Source: an uncultured marine group I thaumarchaeote | Lineage (GTDB): Archaea > Thermoproteota > Nitrososphaeria > Nitrososphaerales > Nitrosopumilaceae | Assembly (NCBI GenBank): GCA_902511735.1 | Contig: CABXGK010000006.1 | Span: forward strand, 1 to 35,568 | Direction of reading: 5' to 3' | DNA length: 35,568 nucleotides | Shown here: in pieces, positions 15,827 to 23,860 of the stretch | Layout of the letters: each line of letters begins with the position of its first letter | Position numbering within the stretch: the first letter of the stretch is position 1 | The notes under the pieces: model-generated | Databases searched by the model: none | Seen by the model: the letters and a program-made list of their open reading frames with translations, nothing else | What the model was told of the DNA's origin: nothing | Translations under genes and position numbers: made by a program

Positions 15827-16213
15827 ATGAATGAAAAAGAACTACAGAAAATTGTAGAAGAATATAATACAAATTTTAAGATTGTAATCGAAAATAATTC
15901 ATTTTCAATAGATGAAATAAAAATTTCTCAGACAGATAATCCAATAACAGAACCTACAACAAGAGGAGGAGTATATTTTGCAGAAATGAAAGAATGGAAA
16001 GCAGAAGTCACAATTTATGATACAACAATATCAAAATATCTTTCAAAAGCAATGCTTGGGCCTAACAAAGAATTTCTAGACATAATCTTGTATGCAACCA
16101 TCAAAGATGGACAAAAAATGTCACTTGTAACAAATCTCAAAAATAGTATGCAAAATGCATCAAAAATTATTCTTTATTTAACATTGAAAGATGCAATTTT
16201 AGAATCACAGTAA
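15827..16213 (+). CDS. hypothetical protein
   Basis: A 128-residue soluble protein from ATG 15827, divergent from the rhodanese gene (51 bases) and overlapping the J-protein gene by 9 bases at its 3' end. Two parts are visible: an N-terminal acidic stretch with TTRGGVYFAEMKEWKAEVTI, and a C-terminal helical region (SMQNASKIILYLTLKDAI). No family recognised. The sequence has no Cys, signal peptide or membrane span. Confidence 0.65.
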   Translation: MNEKELQKIVEEYNTNFKIVIENNSFSIDEIKISQTDNPITEPTTRGGVYFAEMKEWKAEVTIYDTTISKYLSKAMLGPNKEFLDIILYATIKDGQKMSLVTNLKNSMQNASKIILYLTLKDAILESQ

Positions 16214-17038
16214 TTTACAAAATTTATCATATTCTGCTTTTAATTTTTTATCTGATAAAACTTCGTATGCTTTATTGATTTGAGCCATTTTTTCTTCAGA
16301 AGAATCTTTGCTTCTATCAGGATGATATTGTTTTGCTAGTTTTCTATATTGGTTTTTAATTTCAGATTCTGAAGAATCGTTTGTCAATTCCAATATCAAA
16401 TAATAATTTGGTAATGAATTATCATTATACATTTCACGAAATTCTTTTGCTTCAGTACTTGGTTTACGAGAACCGAAGATTTCTTCTTCAGACCATTCAG
16501 AATGATATTTTTCATAATCACGGTCTTTTTTTGAATCTAATTTTGCAGTGTCATAACTGGTCTTTTTTCTCAATATGATATGTCTTGCAAGATAAATGAA
16601 AATTCCTGCGATGATTATTATTGCAATTGCAAATGTAAGATAAAGATCTTCAGGACTGACATAATAGTCAGATACAGCAGAGGGAGGATTTACCTGTGCG
16701 CCAGAATCATAGAAAAATTTTACAGACAATGAAGTGTCACCAGATTCGGCCATCACTAAATAATTACCACTTTTTTGCCATCCACCAATTCCTGCAATTA
16801 TCAAAGTAGAAAATTTATTTTGATCATCAGGGTTAAGGCTTTCATTCCAGACATTATTTCCATCTGGATCTTTTATAGAAATGAAAACAGAATCAAAAGC
16901 AGTAGACCCCCATACTGAAATAAAATCGGATTTTTCATATAATGCCTTATCAATATTCAAAGTTAATTCATCACCAAATGCAGTTGAAACAGGAATAATC
17001 AAAACAAGAAATAATATTCCAAAATAGATTTTTTTCAT
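16205..17038 (-). CDS. membrane-anchored J-domain (DnaJ-like) protein with an extracellular domain
   Basis: A 277-residue protein. A signal peptide (MKKIYFGILFLVLIIPVSTAFG) is followed by a beta domain (about 23-115) outside the cell, one membrane helix (about 131-152, LTFAIAIIIIAGIFIYL), a charged linker and a C-terminal J domain (about 211-277). The J domain keeps its HPD motif (239-241) and the flanking helices (YRKLAKQYHP, INKAYEVLSDKKLKAEYDKF). J domains stimulate the ATPase of Hsp70/DnaK. The domain order puts the J domain in the cytoplasm beneath the membrane, and no Gly/Phe or zinc-finger region is present. It may link surface-protein export to a chaperone. Confidence 0.85.
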   Translation of the reverse strand: MKKIYFGILFLVLIIPVSTAFGDELTLNIDKALYEKSDFISVWGSTAFDSVFISIKDPDGNNVWNESLNPDDQNKFSTLIIAGIGGWQKSGNYLVMAESGDTSLSVKFFYDSGAQVNPPSAVSDYYVSPEDLYLTFAIAIIIIAGIFIYLARHIILRKKTSYDTAKLDSKKDRDYEKYHSEWSEEEIFGSRKPSTEAKEFREMYNDNSLPNYYLILELTNDSSESEIKNQYRKLAKQYHPDRSKDSSEEKMAQINKAYEVLSDKKLKAEYDKFCKLL

Positions 17039-17171
17039 AAAAAGGCTAATCAGAGAATTAGATATAATGTAAACTGTTGAATTTGTTCGTAAAATCTACT
17101 CCATAAAATAACTAAAAGTGTTGAAAAAAATTAACAGGTTTTTGCTAATAAGAGAGAACAGTCTAGTGAAC

Positions 17172-17315
17172 ATGGTAATAGGTTACTGCGTAAAATGCAG
17201 AGACAAAAGAGAAATGAATGGTACCCAAGCAGTTACTATGAAAAATGGTAAACCAGCAACAAAAGGTACATGCCCAACATGCGGCATATCGATGTTCAGA
17301 ATTGGAAAAGCATAA
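17172..17315 (+). CDS. DUF5679-type small zinc-ribbon protein
   Basis: A 47-residue protein from ATG 17172 (MVIGYCVKCRDKREMNG). A longer in-frame start at 17118 adds 18 residues outside the conserved part. It holds CVKC and CPTC pairs joined by VTMKNGKPATKGT, the full layout of DUF5679, a short zinc-ribbon family common in archaea and bacteria. The function of the family is not known. Confidence 0.8.
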   Translation: MVIGYCVKCRDKREMNGTQAVTMKNGKPATKGTCPTCGISMFRIGKA

Positions 17316-17349
17316 CTGAGCATCAAATGATCTTTTTTAGGAAATTTTC

Positions 17350-17604
17350 TTAATGATAATTCCATTCATCTGAAATTCCATTCCAAAGAGCACGGAAGGG
17401 TTTTGCAGAGATTTCTATTTCAGCTTCAACTCGATTTTCTACTGCAAAGCAGATGTTCTCCATTCCATTAAAACCACCATCATCAAAGATTTCTTTTCCT
17501 ATTTCTTTAATTCGGGATTTTTTTGATTCTGTTTCAGAGGATTCTGGATTTTGTAGACAAAATGTAACAAGATCAATCATTTCTTCTTCTAACATAAAAT
17601 CCAT
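17350..17604 (-). CDS. small hypothetical acidic protein
   Basis: An 84-residue protein with an acidic N-terminal helix (LEEEMIDLVTFCLQ), a Gly-rich turn (DDGGFNGMENI) and a C-terminal part ending FRALWNGISDEWNYH. The start is ATG 17604, with a second ATG three codons in. No signal peptide or membrane span, and no recognised family. It sits just downstream of the SNF2 gene on the same strand, about 40 bases after its stop. Confidence 0.6.
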   Translation of the reverse strand: MDFMLEEEMIDLVTFCLQNPESSETESKKSRIKEIGKEIFDDGGFNGMENICFAVENRVEAEIEISAKPFRALWNGISDEWNYH

Positions 17605-17641
17605 GTTTTAACAGAGAACCCTATACTAAAAAATATTAAGA

Positions 17642-19354
17642 TTATAGTTTTGTGCCAAGTTTATCATGAATTTGTGCAAGAATCATCTTTGCCTTTTCTT
17701 TGTTTTCAAATGATTCTCCTTGTTTATCCAATATTGAATCTATTTCAAATTCTTTATCGGTGAGAATTTCAGCGACATGTTCATCAAGTGTTCCTTTTCC
17801 CACCAAATAATATGCAAAGACTGTGTTTTTCTGACCAATTCTATGTAATCTATCTTCAGCCTGTCGATGAATTGCAGGACTCCAATCAAGTTCGGCAAAT
17901 ATAACATATTTTGCATTTGTGAGATTAATTCCAACATTTCCGGCTCTTAATCCTGCAATCATTAATTTTGTTTGACCTTTTTGGAATCTATCAATTTCAC
18001 GTTGTCTAACAACATCAGTTTGACCACCGATTATAGATGCAGGGTTAAATTCTGCAAGATGTTGATGAAGAAGACCATGAATAGCCTTATGATGACAGAA
18101 TACAACAACACTTTCTTCGATTTCCATAATGTCAGAAACAAAACCAGTTACATGTTTTAATTTAGCAAGACCTGCAGCCTGCCTTTCACTTTCTATTGCT
18201 CTATGGTATGATGCAGATTTATCAAATGCAGATTCAGCATATTTTTGTTCTTCCTCAAGTTTTTTCCAAATTTTACTCAATTCAGCCTTGTAGAATTTTT
18301 CATCTGCATGAATCATTTCGGGATAACGAACTTTATCTTTTAATTCTTTTAAAACATCAGATTTTTTTCTTCTTAGCATTACATGCTTTGTTAATTGATT
18401 ACGTAATGTGTCACGCTTATTTTCAAGTACAATTGCTTTTCCTTTTTCATTTACATAGCAAAAGTATTCACAGAATTCCTTAAAGCTTCCAAGTAATCCA
18501 GGTTTCAAAATATCAACAATCGGCCATATTTCAGAGCCTCTATTGTAAATTGGCGTTCCAGACAATCCAACTCTGTATTTTACACTTTCAAGTGCAGCCA
18601 ATTCTTTTACTGCAGCATATTTTTGAGTGGTTTTTGATCTTAGATGTTGTACCTCGTCACACACAACAGAACGTATACCTAGTTTCATTAGATCAGGAAT
18701 TCGTTTATACAATAATTCATAATTAATTATGTAAAAATCATATTCACCAATATCAGAAAGCTTTCCATTTCTAATCATAGTACTAGATGGAACTTCATTT
18801 TCAATGACTTTTCCATTTTTGCCTTTTTTCTTTAGGAATTTTTCAATTTCTCTTTGCCAATTAGTTAATGTGACAAGAGGTGCAACAATTAATGCAGGAA
18901 ATGCGTTTTTTTCTTTTGATAGATATGCTAATGTTTGAACTGTTTTTCCAAGACCCATTTCATCAGCAAGTAATGCATTTCCACTCGATTTAATTAAGAA
19001 ATCAAGACCTTCCCTTTGGAAATCTAGAAGATTTCCCTTGAATTGCTTGCTAGGAGATGCTTGTTGTAATTTTTCAATTTTTGGCACTCTAGTTTTTTTG
19101 ATAGTGAGAGGTTCAATTTTTCGTTTCCAGACAGATTTTGATAAAACTTCAAAAGTATAACGGTCATCAATCATTTTTAATTTCTTGATGTTTTCATCAT
19201 TGTCTGATACAATGACTTCATCAGGTTTGTCCCCATACCAACCTCGCGGTATTAATTTTGAGACCATGTTTACTGCACGATTTCCAGAGATCTTCCAACA
19301 CCAGGTTCCAGAATAACGATCCAATACAAATTCTAAAGTTCCAAATTTTTCCAT
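17642..19354 (-). CDS. SNF2-family helicase/translocase
   Basis: A 570-residue superfamily 2 ATPase that tracks along DNA. Lobe 1 begins near 108 (LLDFQREGLDFL), with Walker A DEMGLGKT (131-138), DEVQH (233-237) and motif III LSGTP (264-268). Lobe 2 has VVVFCHHKAIH (about 416-426), LMIAGLRAGNVGINLT, and the arginine-finger box QAEDRLHRIGQ (498-508). The N-terminal 100 residues lack a recognised domain. It resembles compact archaeal and SMARCAL1/HARP-like members without chromodomain, bromodomain or nuclease. A role in repair or nucleoprotein remodelling is likely. It starts at ATG 19354. Confidence 0.92.
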   Translation of the reverse strand: MEKFGTLEFVLDRYSGTWCWKISGNRAVNMVSKLIPRGWYGDKPDEVIVSDNDENIKKLKMIDDRYTFEVLSKSVWKRKIEPLTIKKTRVPKIEKLQQASPSKQFKGNLLDFQREGLDFLIKSSGNALLADEMGLGKTVQTLAYLSKEKNAFPALIVAPLVTLTNWQREIEKFLKKKGKNGKVIENEVPSSTMIRNGKLSDIGEYDFYIINYELLYKRIPDLMKLGIRSVVCDEVQHLRSKTTQKYAAVKELAALESVKYRVGLSGTPIYNRGSEIWPIVDILKPGLLGSFKEFCEYFCYVNEKGKAIVLENKRDTLRNQLTKHVMLRRKKSDVLKELKDKVRYPEMIHADEKFYKAELSKIWKKLEEEQKYAESAFDKSASYHRAIESERQAAGLAKLKHVTGFVSDIMEIEESVVVFCHHKAIHGLLHQHLAEFNPASIIGGQTDVVRQREIDRFQKGQTKLMIAGLRAGNVGINLTNAKYVIFAELDWSPAIHRQAEDRLHRIGQKNTVFAYYLVGKGTLDEHVAEILTDKEFEIDSILDKQGESFENKEKAKMILAQIHDKLGTKL

Positions 19355-19413
19355 ATTATGTTCCCGAATTTTAGCTCATAGTTTTTCATCGTTTATGAAC
19401 TTTAGGTTTGAAA

Positions 19414-20136
19414 TTATTCGTGGTTTATATCAGATTCTAGTAGTTTTGTTGTTCGTTCCAATAACTGCTCCAAATTGATGCATTCTAAGATGGGTTGTAG
19501 ATCTAATGGGGTTTGAGATGCAAGAGCGCATAATGAATAAACATATTCCATTGTAGGAGTTTCAGTTTTCAAGTAGTATTCTTCTAAAACATGATCCAGT
19601 TGATGAGATGTTAATTCAGAATTTCCATTATTTTTTTTGATTTTATTTTTCCATAAATCTACCATATGCTCCCAATCACTGAGAGAAACTGAGTCGTCTA
19701 TTTCAGGAATCATTTCTACTTCTGCTTGGATATACATTTTCTTATCAATTCCATCATTTTGATGAAGTTTATCAATTATTTCTACTCCTTCCATGGTAAA
19801 AGGATCATAATCATCAATTTTTTTGAGAGATGGGGCAATTAGATTGATGATTCTAAATTTTCTACGACCTCTAATATTTACAAATAGATGACCACTAGTA
19901 GAATCCACATCTTTACAATCAACTATCTTTGCTAGAGTTCCAACATTGTATGGCGCCTGCCAATTAGATAATGTTGCACTATTATGCCCAAGACATATTC
20001 CAAATTCTTTGTCATCAAGCATACAATCATCAATCATCTGCTTGTATCGGGGTTCAAAGATTCTTAAAGGAAGATCTTGATTAGGAAATAATACTAAATC
20101 TAGTGGAAATATTGGAATTGTCCTTGTTTCACTCAT
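19414..20136 (-). CDS. Lon N-terminal (LAN/ASPRV1-like) domain protein
   Basis: A 240-residue protein from ATG 20136; a GTG two codons upstream is less likely. The first half matches the substrate-binding domain of Lon: IPIFPLDLVLFPNQDLPLRI, FEPRYKQMIDDC, FGICLG, GTLAKIVDC, LFVNIRGRRKFRI. The second half is helical, with the LAN-domain pattern of acidic loops. No AAA+ ATPase or Ser-Lys protease domain is present. Stand-alone LAN proteins are widespread but poorly characterised; they may feed or regulate proteolysis. It follows the SNF2 gene's reading direction but is separated from it by about 60 bases. Confidence 0.85.
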   Translation of the reverse strand: MSETRTIPIFPLDLVLFPNQDLPLRIFEPRYKQMIDDCMLDDKEFGICLGHNSATLSNWQAPYNVGTLAKIVDCKDVDSTSGHLFVNIRGRRKFRIINLIAPSLKKIDDYDPFTMEGVEIIDKLHQNDGIDKKMYIQAEVEMIPEIDDSVSLSDWEHMVDLWKNKIKKNNGNSELTSHQLDHVLEEYYLKTETPTMEYVYSLCALASQTPLDLQPILECINLEQLLERTTKLLESDINHE

Positions 20137-20217
20137 AATCACAGTAGAATCTTACAATATAAAATTCAATTACATTTTTAGGCAATATTTTAAAAAGAAA
20201 AGATAAGAAGATGTATC

Positions 20218-20733
20218 ATGGATGAGGAAAATAAAGAAACGGTTGTTTTAGGAATAATTAGTAGAGGCGTATCTAAATTTGGCAAAATTTCTCAAGAATC
20301 AAACGTAGAGCCAAAAGAATTAGAATTAATTTTACAAAAACTAGAAAATTCAGGATTAATCAAAGTGAATGAAAAAAAAGGATTGCTTGGCACAAAAATT
20401 GAGATTAATCCTACAGAAGAAGGCTATCGTGAGTTTGAACGTCAACTAAAAATTTTACAAGAAAAATGGAATCAATTAGAAAATACATACAAATCAGGTA
20501 ATAAACAAGAACTGGAACAAAAACTAAAAGAAGATAAATCATTTTTACCCTCAATGATGATGTTCGGGATTGTAGATATGATGATGTTTTCAATGATGTT
20601 TAGTATGATTGGCGCAAGTATGGGAAGTTTCATTCCAGCAGAAGACATGGGAGGAATGGATGGTGCCGCAGAAGACATGGGAGGATCCGATGCAGGAGAT
20701 GATGGCGGATTCGACATAGACATAGGTTTCTAA
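20218..20733 (+). CDS. winged-helix protein with Met-rich segment and acidic Gly tail
   Basis: A 171-residue protein. The N-terminal winged helix (about 1-65; VVLGIISRGVSKFGKISQES, ELELILQKLENSGLIKVNEK, IEINPTEEGYREFERQLK) is followed by a coiled-coil-like helix. Next come a very Met-rich hydrophobic stretch (SMMMFGIVDMMMFSMMFSMI) and a tail of Gly/Asp repeats (AEDMGG twice, then DDGGFDIDIGF). The layout is that of a DNA-binding or protein-binding domain with a membrane or oligomer interface. Its stop overlaps the birA start (TAATG). The Met run resembles metal- or redox-sensitive sites, but no function can be proven from sequence. Confidence 0.75.
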   Translation: MDEENKETVVLGIISRGVSKFGKISQESNVEPKELELILQKLENSGLIKVNEKKGLLGTKIEINPTEEGYREFERQLKILQEKWNQLENTYKSGNKQELEQKLKEDKSFLPSMMMFGIVDMMMFSMMFSMIGASMGSFIPAEDMGGMDGAAEDMGGSDAGDDGGFDIDIGF

Positions 20734-21737
20734 TGTCATACACATCATTTGATAATGTTGGATTAGTAAAGGTACTATCATTTTTCCAAACTCATGATTC
20801 AGAATATCTATCAGGTCAAGATCTTAGTGATGTTTTGAAAATTAGCAGAGTTGCAGTTTGGAAACATATTAAAAAAATTCAAACATTAGGCTACAAAATT
20901 GAATCAAAACAAAAGCTGGGATATAGATTAGTTGATGATACAGAAAAATTATTGCCATGGGAGATTACAAGAGATCTCAAAACTGAAAATATTGGAAAAA
21001 GAGTTTATTATTTTGAAGAACTTGACTCTACACAAAATTTTGCACAACAGATTGCAGCAGATAAAAAAGAAAACGGCACAATAGTTATTGCAGAAAAACA
21101 AACAGCTGGGAGAGGACGTTTAGATAGAAAATGGACCTCACCAAAAGGAGGAATTTGGTTTTCTTTGATAATTCATCCAAAATTTGACGTTTCAAGTTCA
21201 ACACTAATTCCAATTTTGAGTGCAGTTGCATTATCGAAATCCATTAAGAAAAGTTTAGGAGTAGAAACAGAAGTGAAATGGCCAAATGACATCATGCTAA
21301 ATGGTAAAAAAGTTGCAGGGATTTTGGTGGATGCATCAGTTCAAGCAAATAATATAGATTATCTAATTTTAGGAATTGGAATAAATTTTGATATAGATAC
21401 AAAGAGACTTGAAAAAAGATTGTCAAAAACTCCAAATTTTTATGGGGTAAATTCACTTCGAGAAAATAATAATAATAAAACACCACCAAAGATTTTGCTC
21501 AAAGAATTTTTGTTTCAATTTGAAAAAAATTTAGCAAGTTTGAATAAAGGAGAAAAAGCTAAAATTGTTAAAGAATGGACAAAAAACGCAGCAGGAATTG
21601 GTAGAAAAATCACAATAAATACGTCTAATGGGAAAATTTCAGGGGTATCTCAAGGAATAGATACAGACGGGGCATTAAAAATAAAAACTAAGAAAAAAAT
21701 AGAGAGAGTTTTGGTAGGCGACGTGGATTTATCGTAA
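20733..21737 (+). CDS. birA: biotin-protein ligase with N-terminal HTH (BirA)
   Basis: A 334-residue bifunctional biotin ligase that activates biotin with ATP and transfers it to biotin carboxyl carrier proteins. The winged HTH (about 1-65; LSGQDLSDVLKISRVAVWKH) suggests it also represses biotin genes, as in bacteria. The catalytic domain has the biotinyl-AMP loop GRGRLDRKW (126-134), KWPNDI (182-187) with the conserved lysine after it, and GILVDASVQ. The C-terminal SH3-like domain ends GRKITINTSNGKISG...GDVDLS. In AOA, biotin carboxylation supports the 3-hydroxypropionate/4-hydroxybutyrate cycle. Its start overlaps the upstream winged-helix gene by one base. Confidence 0.93.
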   Translation: MSYTSFDNVGLVKVLSFFQTHDSEYLSGQDLSDVLKISRVAVWKHIKKIQTLGYKIESKQKLGYRLVDDTEKLLPWEITRDLKTENIGKRVYYFEELDSTQNFAQQIAADKKENGTIVIAEKQTAGRGRLDRKWTSPKGGIWFSLIIHPKFDVSSSTLIPILSAVALSKSIKKSLGVETEVKWPNDIMLNGKKVAGILVDASVQANNIDYLILGIGINFDIDTKRLEKRLSKTPNFYGVNSLRENNNNKTPPKILLKEFLFQFEKNLASLNKGEKAKIVKEWTKNAAGIGRKITINTSNGKISGVSQGIDTDGALKIKTKKKIERVLVGDVDLS

Positions 21738-21793
21738 AAGTTTTAGGTTTATTTTGTAGAATCATTTAATTTTGAAAAATAAATCTAGCAGAT

Positions 21794-23152
21794 ATGAACA
21801 AAAGTAGATTTATGAATTATTCATTAATCATATCAGCAATTTTTGTACTATTTCTATTTCCAAGTATCAGTGACTCGTTTGCAGAGAGCATAAAAGATGT
21901 TCCAAATCTATACAAAAAAGCAAATGACCATTTTATGATTGGGGAGTATCACGAAGCAATAGATCTGTATGATAAAATTTTAGAAATTTCACCTACAAAT
22001 ACAGAAACAATATTGATGAAAGGAATTGCATTAGAGAATCTTGAAAGGCATAAAGCTTCAATTTTGGAATTCTATAAAGTAAATCAACAAGAACCAAACA
22101 ACATTACAGCACTAATTGGATTAGGAGTTGGATTTGGAAATTATGGAGAATACAATGAAGCATTGACATATTTTGAACAAGCATATGAATTATCACCAGA
22201 CAATCATGTTGTAAAAAATTATTATGAATATGCAACAAAAAATGCAAAAAAATATCTGTATAATGAAGCTGAAAAACCAGAAATATTTACATTGAATATT
22301 CCACAAACAGTTCCATCATGGATTAAAAATACTGCAGGATGGTGGGCTACAGATAAAATTCCTGATGAAGAATTTTTGAAAGGAATTAATTTTTTAATTG
22401 ATAATAATTTACTGGTAGTTGATTTATCAAATATTCAAAAATTTTCTGAAGAAGAAAAGAGAATTAGCGATAGAAACCAATGGGAATTTTCTAGATATTT
22501 AGATAGAATTGAAAATATTGTAAACAAGGATAAGAGATACATCGAATATCCAAATCCAAGCAATGATGTGATTAAAAAATTTCTAAGAGATTATGCAAAA
22601 TGGAATTATGATCAACAAATTGAGATTGGAAATCAAGGATTTCCAAATCCAGAATATGTACTAATAGACGATGTATACCACTTGGAATACAAAATTTATG
22701 TTAATGATCAGCCTGCAGCATTGCCGTTAGACCATGTGAGTACATTAGTGAATTCATTCAAAATGTGGGAAGATGTGGAATTTAATGCCAATGATGGAAA
22801 AGCAGTTAAGATACATTTTGTTACAACAAAAACAAAGGCCAATGCAAATCTTTGGGTAACATGGGTTGTTAGAGATTTAGGTGAAGGAGTATTAGGACAT
22901 GCAAATGTTGGAAAAGGAATTGTAGAGGTAGCATTAGGAGGTTACGGATGTGATGGAAATTTTCAATTATTTCATGTAGATACAGTTGAATATATCATGA
23001 CACATGAATTAGGTCACGGGATAGGACTAGGACACAGTAAGGATAAAAATAGCGTAATGTTTCCGTCAATGAAAAATACACAATATGCATACTGTATGCT
23101 AGATGTTGATAAAAAAATTAGTACAGATTCAATAGTTTTGAAAAAAGATTAA
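21794..23152 (+). CDS. secreted metzincin protease with TPR and AGWW domains
   Basis: A 452-residue protein. A signal peptide (about 1-31, ending DSFA) is followed by TPR units (about 36-145; HEAIDLYDKILEISPTNTET, NEALTYFEQAYELSPDN), one AGWW module (about 174-209; VPSWIKNTAGWWATDKIPD) and a zinc protease domain (about 290-430). The active site is HELGHGIGLGH (404-414), the HExxHxxGxxH of metzincins with Glu405 catalytic. The Met-turn VMFPSM (421-426) lies at the correct spacing. The domain matches matrixin-like (M10) proteases by these motifs. A TPR plus AGWW frame on a secreted protease is unusual. No membrane anchor is seen. Confidence 0.85.
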   Translation: MNKSRFMNYSLIISAIFVLFLFPSISDSFAESIKDVPNLYKKANDHFMIGEYHEAIDLYDKILEISPTNTETILMKGIALENLERHKASILEFYKVNQQEPNNITALIGLGVGFGNYGEYNEALTYFEQAYELSPDNHVVKNYYEYATKNAKKYLYNEAEKPEIFTLNIPQTVPSWIKNTAGWWATDKIPDEEFLKGINFLIDNNLLVVDLSNIQKFSEEEKRISDRNQWEFSRYLDRIENIVNKDKRYIEYPNPSNDVIKKFLRDYAKWNYDQQIEIGNQGFPNPEYVLIDDVYHLEYKIYVNDQPAALPLDHVSTLVNSFKMWEDVEFNANDGKAVKIHFVTTKTKANANLWVTWVVRDLGEGVLGHANVGKGIVEVALGGYGCDGNFQLFHVDTVEYIMTHELGHGIGLGHSKDKNSVMFPSMKNTQYAYCMLDVDKKISTDSIVLKKD

Positions 23153-23727
23153 CCTAACGCTCTAGAGTGTTTTTGTGTGTGAGGACGCTCTCCTGAGAAT
23201 TTACGTCGCATGTGTCCAGAAGGTCGACCATATAGTAATTCCAAGAACCAGCTTTCATGTTCAATTTCTTCATAAAGAATATCTTTTGCAATATCATATG
23301 TTGCAGGATCTTTTCCCAATGTCATTTTACAAACTATATCCCAATTTACTATGGCTCCTTGTTCGGCTTTGAGACATTTTTCTAAAATTGCTTTAATGTC
23401 AGTTGGGTTTTTTGGTAATTGTAAAAATTCACATCCAGACATTTTAGTAAATGCTTGTGCATCATTTGGCAAACTTCCTCCTAATTGAAAAATTCGTTCT
23501 ATACAAGATTCAAAATGACTAAGATCTTCAAGACGTGCATCTTCAATAATTCCTTTAATCCCTTCGCCTTCCATACCTGTTGCATGCATTCTCAAGTTTG
23601 TAAAATAATAGTATGCAGTGAATTCTACAGAGGCATTTTTGATTAATTGTTTAATTAATTTATCAACATCAAGACCGTTTTTTTTAAGAACCTCAACGCC
23701 AATTACTTTTGGTTTTTTTGCCACCAT
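23149..23727 (-). CDS. Dps-like ferritin-family protein (DPSL)
   Basis: A 192-residue four-helix ferritin-fold protein. Iron ligands are visible in each helix: Glu35 (SVEFTAYYYF), ED-LSH (67-71), Glu122 (KAEQGAI) and EEIEH (153-157). Cys99 and Cys133 near the active site resemble the thiol pair of archaeal DPSL ('thioferritin') proteins that reduce peroxide while oxidising iron. The N-terminal DNA-binding extension of bacterial Dps is absent, but a basic C-terminus (GHMRRKF...PHTQKHSR) is present. It would protect against hydrogen peroxide. Its 3' end overlaps the protease gene by 4 bases, convergently. Confidence 0.85.
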   Translation of the reverse strand: MVAKKPKVIGVEVLKKNGLDVDKLIKQLIKNASVEFTAYYYFTNLRMHATGMEGEGIKGIIEDARLEDLSHFESCIERIFQLGGSLPNDAQAFTKMSGCEFLQLPKNPTDIKAILEKCLKAEQGAIVNWDIVCKMTLGKDPATYDIAKDILYEEIEHESWFLELLYGRPSGHMRRKFSGERPHTQKHSRALG

Positions 23728-23860
23728 GCCTGAGTTTTTACAATATGTAAGATAAAGAGTTTCTTCTCATGTTTTATAAAATTAGAATCATGAACATTCA
23801 TACGATTAACCAGAAGATTAGTTGTTAAGTGATATAAACTTCAAAGTGACATCATAGTAG

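Noticed and set aside
20600-20720. GAAGACATGGGAGGA repeated near 20640 and 20670 as a possible mobile or regulatory repeat
   Set aside because: It encodes the AEDMGG tail of the winged-helix protein and is explained by protein-level repetition.
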